DNA of 8,001 nt from DUVT01 sp041675865 (lineage in GTDB: Bacteria; Bacillota_I; Bacilli_A; ML615J-28; CAG-698). Shown here piece after piece: positions 5,408 to 8,001 of the stretch (positions within the stretch are counted from its first letter, which is position 1; every line of letters begins with the position of its first letter). Where the stretch lies: NCBI GenBank assembly GCA_041675865.1, contig JBAYTA010000081.1, positions 1 through 8,001 on the forward strand, written 5' to 3'. The position numbers and the translations under genes are program-made. The notes beneath the pieces are model-generated. The model was not told the DNA's origin. It did no database searches and was given only the letters and a program-made list of their open reading frames with translations.

Positions 5408-5629
5408 ATGGCAAAAGGAAGATTAATTTTTGATCATGACAAATGCAAAGCTTGTGAGCTTTGTGTTCATTATTGTCCAACAAAAATATTAGAACTGGAT
5501 GCAAACAATATAAATAAAAAGGGTTATAATGTAGTAAATGTTATAGACCAAGAGAAATGTATTGCTTGTGGTTTCTGTGCTCTAATGTGTCCTGATTCAG
5601 TCATTACTGTATTTAAGGTGGCATCATGA
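5408..5629 (+). CDS. vorD: 2-oxoacid:ferredoxin oxidoreductase delta subunit, 2x[4Fe-4S] ferredoxin
   Basis: This 73-residue protein carries two complete [4Fe-4S] motifs: CKACELCVHYCP (C13, C16, C19, C23) and CIACGFCALMCP (C51, C54, C57, C61), each CX2CX2CX3CP. It is the delta subunit that carries electrons from the TPP-bearing beta subunit to free ferredoxin. The size and the delta-alpha-beta-gamma order are typical of VorDBAC/KorDABC operons. The start has GAAAGGG (5394-5400) 7 nt upstream of ATG 5408. The TGA stop overlaps the ATG of the next gene (ATGA), indicating coupled translation and a balanced subunit ratio. Confidence 0.93.
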   Translation: MAKGRLIFDHDKCKACELCVHYCPTKILELDANNINKKGYNVVNVIDQEKCIACGFCALMCPDSVITVFKVAS

Positions 5630-6690
5630 GTAAAGTATTAATGAAGGGAAATGAAGCAATAGCAGTAGCCGCGATTTTAGGAGGGTGTGAAGCGTTTTTT
5701 GGATATCCAATTACTCCACAAAATGAAATTCCAGAGTTTTTAAGTAAACATATGAAAAAAGAAGGAAGAGTTTTTGTGCAAGCAGAATCAGAAGTTGCAT
5801 CAATTAATATGGTTTATGGTGCAGCTGGTGCTGGTGCAAGAGTAATGACTTCTTCATCAAGCCCAGGAATAGCTTTAATGCAAGAAGGGATAACTTATAT
5901 AGCTGGTGCTGAACTTCCATGTGTATTAGTAAATGTAATGCGTGGTGGTCCTGGTCTTGGAGGAATTCAACCTGCTCAATCAGACTATAATCAAATTACA
6001 AGAGGTGGAGGAAACGGAGATTATCATGTAATAAGTTATGCTCCAGAAAATTTACAAGAAACTGTTGATATTATAAAAACAGCATTTGATACAGCAGACT
6101 TTTATCGAAATCCTGTAATGATCGCTGTTGATGGCTTGATTGGCCAAATGATGGAACCAGTTGATTTATCAAAAGAAGTTAAAAGAAGAAAACTTGGTCC
6201 AAAAGATTGGGCTGCAAGTGGTGGACATACAGGAACGAATAGAAGAGTAATTACCTCTTTATATTTAGATCCGAAAAAATTAGAAGAACATAATTTAAAC
6301 TTATATAGAAAATATCAAATTATTGAAAAGAACGAACAAATGTTTGAGACTATCAATTGCGAAAATGCGGAATATGTAATAGTTGCTTATGGAACAATGG
6401 CAAGAATTTGTAGAAGTGCAATTGAAATATTGAAACAAGAAGGAATTAATGTTGGTATGATAAGACCTATTACTTTATGGCCTTTTCCAGAAAAAGCTTT
6501 TAGAAATCTGCCAAAAACATTAAAAGAATTTTTAGTTTGTGAACTTAGTTTAGGGCAAATGATTGATGATGTAAAAATAGCTGTAGCAGGTAGATTACCT
6601 ATTTCATTCTTTGGTAGAACTGGGGGAATGCTACCTGAACCTGAGGACATTGTATTTGCTATTAAGAATTTAATAAAGGGGGTAGAATGA
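5626..6690 (+). CDS. vorB: 2-oxoisovalerate:ferredoxin oxidoreductase alpha subunit
   Basis: This 354-residue alpha subunit contributes the pyrimidine-binding half of the thiamine pyrophosphate site. With the beta subunit it decarboxylates 2-oxoacids and makes acyl-CoA. Signatures in order are MKGNEA (6-11), GYPITPQNE (26-34), QAESEVAS (52-59; E54 in the position of the conserved TPP-activating glutamate), TSSSSPG (75-81), MRGGPGLGG (105-113) and QSDYNQITRGGGNGDY (118-133). The C-terminal transketolase-C-like domain lies beyond about residue 230, with VAYGTMARI. Start ATG 5626 overlaps the ferredoxin stop and has AAGGTGG (5615-5621) in front. Branched-chain substrate choice is inferred from the adjacent leucine dehydrogenase and resemblance to VorB; a 2-oxoglutarate (KorA) role cannot be ruled out from sequence alone. 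Confidence 0.9.
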   Translation: MSKVLMKGNEAIAVAAILGGCEAFFGYPITPQNEIPEFLSKHMKKEGRVFVQAESEVASINMVYGAAGAGARVMTSSSSPGIALMQEGITYIAGAELPCVLVNVMRGGPGLGGIQPAQSDYNQITRGGGNGDYHVISYAPENLQETVDIIKTAFDTADFYRNPVMIAVDGLIGQMMEPVDLSKEVKRRKLGPKDWAASGGHTGTNRRVITSLYLDPKKLEEHNLNLYRKYQIIEKNEQMFETINCENAEYVIVAYGTMARICRSAIEILKQEGINVGMIRPITLWPFPEKAFRNLPKTLKEFLVCELSLGQMIDDVKIAVAGRLPISFFGRTGGMLPEPEDIVFAIKNLIKGVE

Positions 6691-7442
6691 TGGAAAATAT
6701 CGTTTATCAAAAATCAAAAGGATTGACTGATAATGAATTATCTTACTGCCCTGGTTGTACACATGGAATCATCCATAAACTAGTTGCAGAAACTTTAGAA
6801 GAATTAGGGATTATTGAAAAATCTATAGGAATAGCTTCAGTAGGTTGTTCTGTTATGTCGTATTTTTTCTTTAATTGTGATATGCAACAAGCAGCTCACG
6901 GGAGAGGCTGCGCTGTTGCAACAGGTATTAAAAGAGTGAGAGAAGATAATATAGTCTTTACTTATCAAGGAGATGGTGACCTTGCAAGTATGGGATTAAA
7001 TGAAACAATTCACGCCGCTAATAGAGGCGAAAATATAACTGTTATTTTTATAAATAATGGTATATTTGGAATGACTGGAGGACAAATGGCACCAACAACT
7101 TTGCTTGGTGCGAAAACAACAACATCACCTGAGGGAAGAGATGTTAAAGAACATGGATTCCCAATTAGAGTATCTGAAATCCTTGCCCAAGTAGAAGGTG
7201 CTGCTTATATTGAAAGGGTATCAGTACATAATCCACAATTTTTAAGAAAAGCAAAAAAATCATTATTAAAAGCTTTTCAATATCAAATGGATAAAAAAGG
7301 ATTCACTTTTATTGAATTCTTATCCACATGCCCTGTTAACTGGGGTATGACTCCGATTAAGTCTATGGAATATGTGAAGGATATGATGATGAATTATTAT
7401 CCTGTAAAAGTATTCAAAGATGTAGGTGAAAATAATGACTAA
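6687..7442 (+). CDS. vorA: 2-oxoisovalerate:ferredoxin oxidoreductase beta subunit (TPP-binding)
   Basis: This 251-residue beta subunit holds thiamine pyrophosphate and a [4Fe-4S] cluster. YCPGC (20-24) and SVGC (51-54) with C215 in STCPVNWG give the four cluster cysteines C21, C24, C54 and C215, in the spacing seen in the family. HGRGCAVATG (71-80) is conserved. The TPP/Mg2+ motif starts at GDGD (95-98) and ends at NN (123-124), followed by GIFGMTGGQ. The start codon is ATG 6687 or the adjacent ATG 6690. ATG 6687 overlaps the alpha-subunit stop as ATGA, after AAGGGGG (6676-6682). Its stop overlaps the next gene by 8 nt. Nothing is missing, so the enzyme core should be active. Confidence 0.92.
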   Translation: MMENIVYQKSKGLTDNELSYCPGCTHGIIHKLVAETLEELGIIEKSIGIASVGCSVMSYFFFNCDMQQAAHGRGCAVATGIKRVREDNIVFTYQGDGDLASMGLNETIHAANRGENITVIFINNGIFGMTGGQMAPTTLLGAKTTTSPEGRDVKEHGFPIRVSEILAQVEGAAYIERVSVHNPQFLRKAKKSLLKAFQYQMDKKGFTFIEFLSTCPVNWGMTPIKSMEYVKDMMMNYYPVKVFKDVGENND

Positions 7443-7992
7443 AAAGACTTTAGAAAGGATTACAATCGCGGGATTTGGGGGCCAAGGTGTAATGCTTATC
7501 GGGCAACTTTTAGCTTATGCTGGTAATGAAGAAAAGAAAAATACATTATGGTTTCCTTCATATGGACCTGAAACAAGGGGAGGTACCGCAAACTGTGCAG
7601 TTACTATTTCAGATGAGCAAATAAATTCACCTGTGTTTTCAAAGGCAAATACATTAATAGCTATGAATCTACCTTCTTTAGATAAGTTTTCTTCTAAGGT
7701 ATTAGATGATGGTAACATTATTTATAACTCATCATTAATAAAAGATAAAGAGTTAGTAACGAAAGCAAGTGTTTATAAAGTTCCTGCTAATGAATTAGCA
7801 CAAACATTAGAAAATCCTAAAGTTGCAAATATGATTGTTTTAGGAGCTTACTTACAAATAACAAAATTATTTGATGATGAAATAGTTTTAAAAGTTTTAG
7901 GAAAACTATTTGGGGAAGAAAAACAACATTTACTTGCAATCAATAAAGTTGCATTAAAAACCGGTAGAGAGTATATTTTAAATAACTATTAA
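7435..7992 (+). CDS. vorC: 2-oxoacid:ferredoxin oxidoreductase gamma subunit
   Basis: This 185-residue gamma subunit belongs to the pyruvate/ketoisovalerate oxidoreductase catalytic-domain family and completes the delta-alpha-beta-gamma set. It has the GFGGQG loop (13-18) that helps bind coenzyme A and TPP, then SYGPETRGG (42-50) and TANCAV (51-56). Start ATG 7435 overlaps the beta-subunit stop by 8 nt and has TAGGTG 6 nt before it. GTG 7426 in the same frame would add three residues but lacks a binding site. The full length is present, ending in TAA 7990-7992. Only 9 nt follow and no terminator is visible, so further operon genes (for example phosphotransbutyrylase/butyrate kinase or an acyl-CoA enzyme) may lie outside the window. 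Confidence 0.92.
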   Translation: MTKKTLERITIAGFGGQGVMLIGQLLAYAGNEEKKNTLWFPSYGPETRGGTANCAVTISDEQINSPVFSKANTLIAMNLPSLDKFSSKVLDDGNIIYNSSLIKDKELVTKASVYKVPANELAQTLENPKVANMIVLGAYLQITKLFDDEIVLKVLGKLFGEEKQHLLAINKVALKTGREYILNNY

Positions 7993-8001
7993 AACAAAAA
8001 A

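Noticed and set aside
5627..6690. Mycoplasma-type code with TGA as tryptophan
   Set aside because: TGA ends both the ferredoxin and vorB frames at normal family lengths with ATGA overlaps, and tryptophans use TGG.
6387..6710. Minus-strand open frame of 107 codons opposite the end of vorB
   Set aside because: It is a shadow of a strongly supported coding frame; its sequence shows no family features.
7426..7434. GTG 7426 as start of the gamma subunit
   Set aside because: ATG 7435, in the same frame, has a well-spaced TAGGTG in front; GTG 7426 lies within that site.

Overview
The window is AT-rich DNA from a low-GC Gram-positive-type bacterium. TGA is used as a real stop (ends of the ferredoxin and VorB genes) and TGG encodes tryptophan, so the code is standard and Mycoplasma/Spiroplasma code 4 is excluded. 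Purine-rich Shine-Dalgarno sites, consensus -35/-10 promoters, intrinsic terminators, a CcpA-type cre element and ferredoxin-linked amino-acid oxidation suggest an anaerobic or fermentative Bacillota, or a standard-code relative of the Mollicutes (Izemoplasma/Haloplasma/Acholeplasma-like). The lineage is an inference. All recognised genes are on the + strand.

Region 1 (1-2061): an intrinsic terminator for a gene lying upstream, a perfect 12-bp-arm palindrome, and a promoter. These lead into a 596-codon open frame that is really two things. The first part (226 to about 600) is the N-terminal third of a FecCD/YclN-type ferric-siderophore ABC permease. The rest (685-2016) is a complete ArsB/NhaD/SLC13-type membrane transporter with its own extended -10 promoter and ribosome binding site inside the open frame. 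The join lies at a triple AAAAAT repeat. A terminator closes the unit.

Region 2 (2062-3522): a single-gene unit. A consensus promoter (TTGACA-17-TATAAT) drives a leader that folds as a cyclic-di-GMP-I (GEMM-I) type riboswitch with an overlapping intrinsic terminator. Downstream is a secreted 382-aa protein of unknown function with a SipW-type (TasA/camelysin-like) signal region. The aptamer carries a G-C to C-G swap at the pair that normally contacts one guanine of the ligand, which may mean altered ligand recognition. This is the most interesting signal in the window.

Region 3 (3523-7992): a tightly packed catabolic operon for branched-chain amino acids. An extended -10 promoter overlaps a near-perfect cre site and a strong hairpin/palindrome. 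The gene order is leucine dehydrogenase, a P-loop ATPase of unknown role, then the four subunits of a 2-oxoacid:ferredoxin oxidoreductase (delta ferredoxin, alpha, beta, gamma). Leucine, valine and isoleucine would be deaminated to branched 2-oxoacids, which the Vor complex would oxidise to branched acyl-CoA, CO2 and reduced ferredoxin. Several junctions overlap by 4-8 nt, indicating translational coupling. The window ends 9 nt after the gamma subunit, so the operon may continue.
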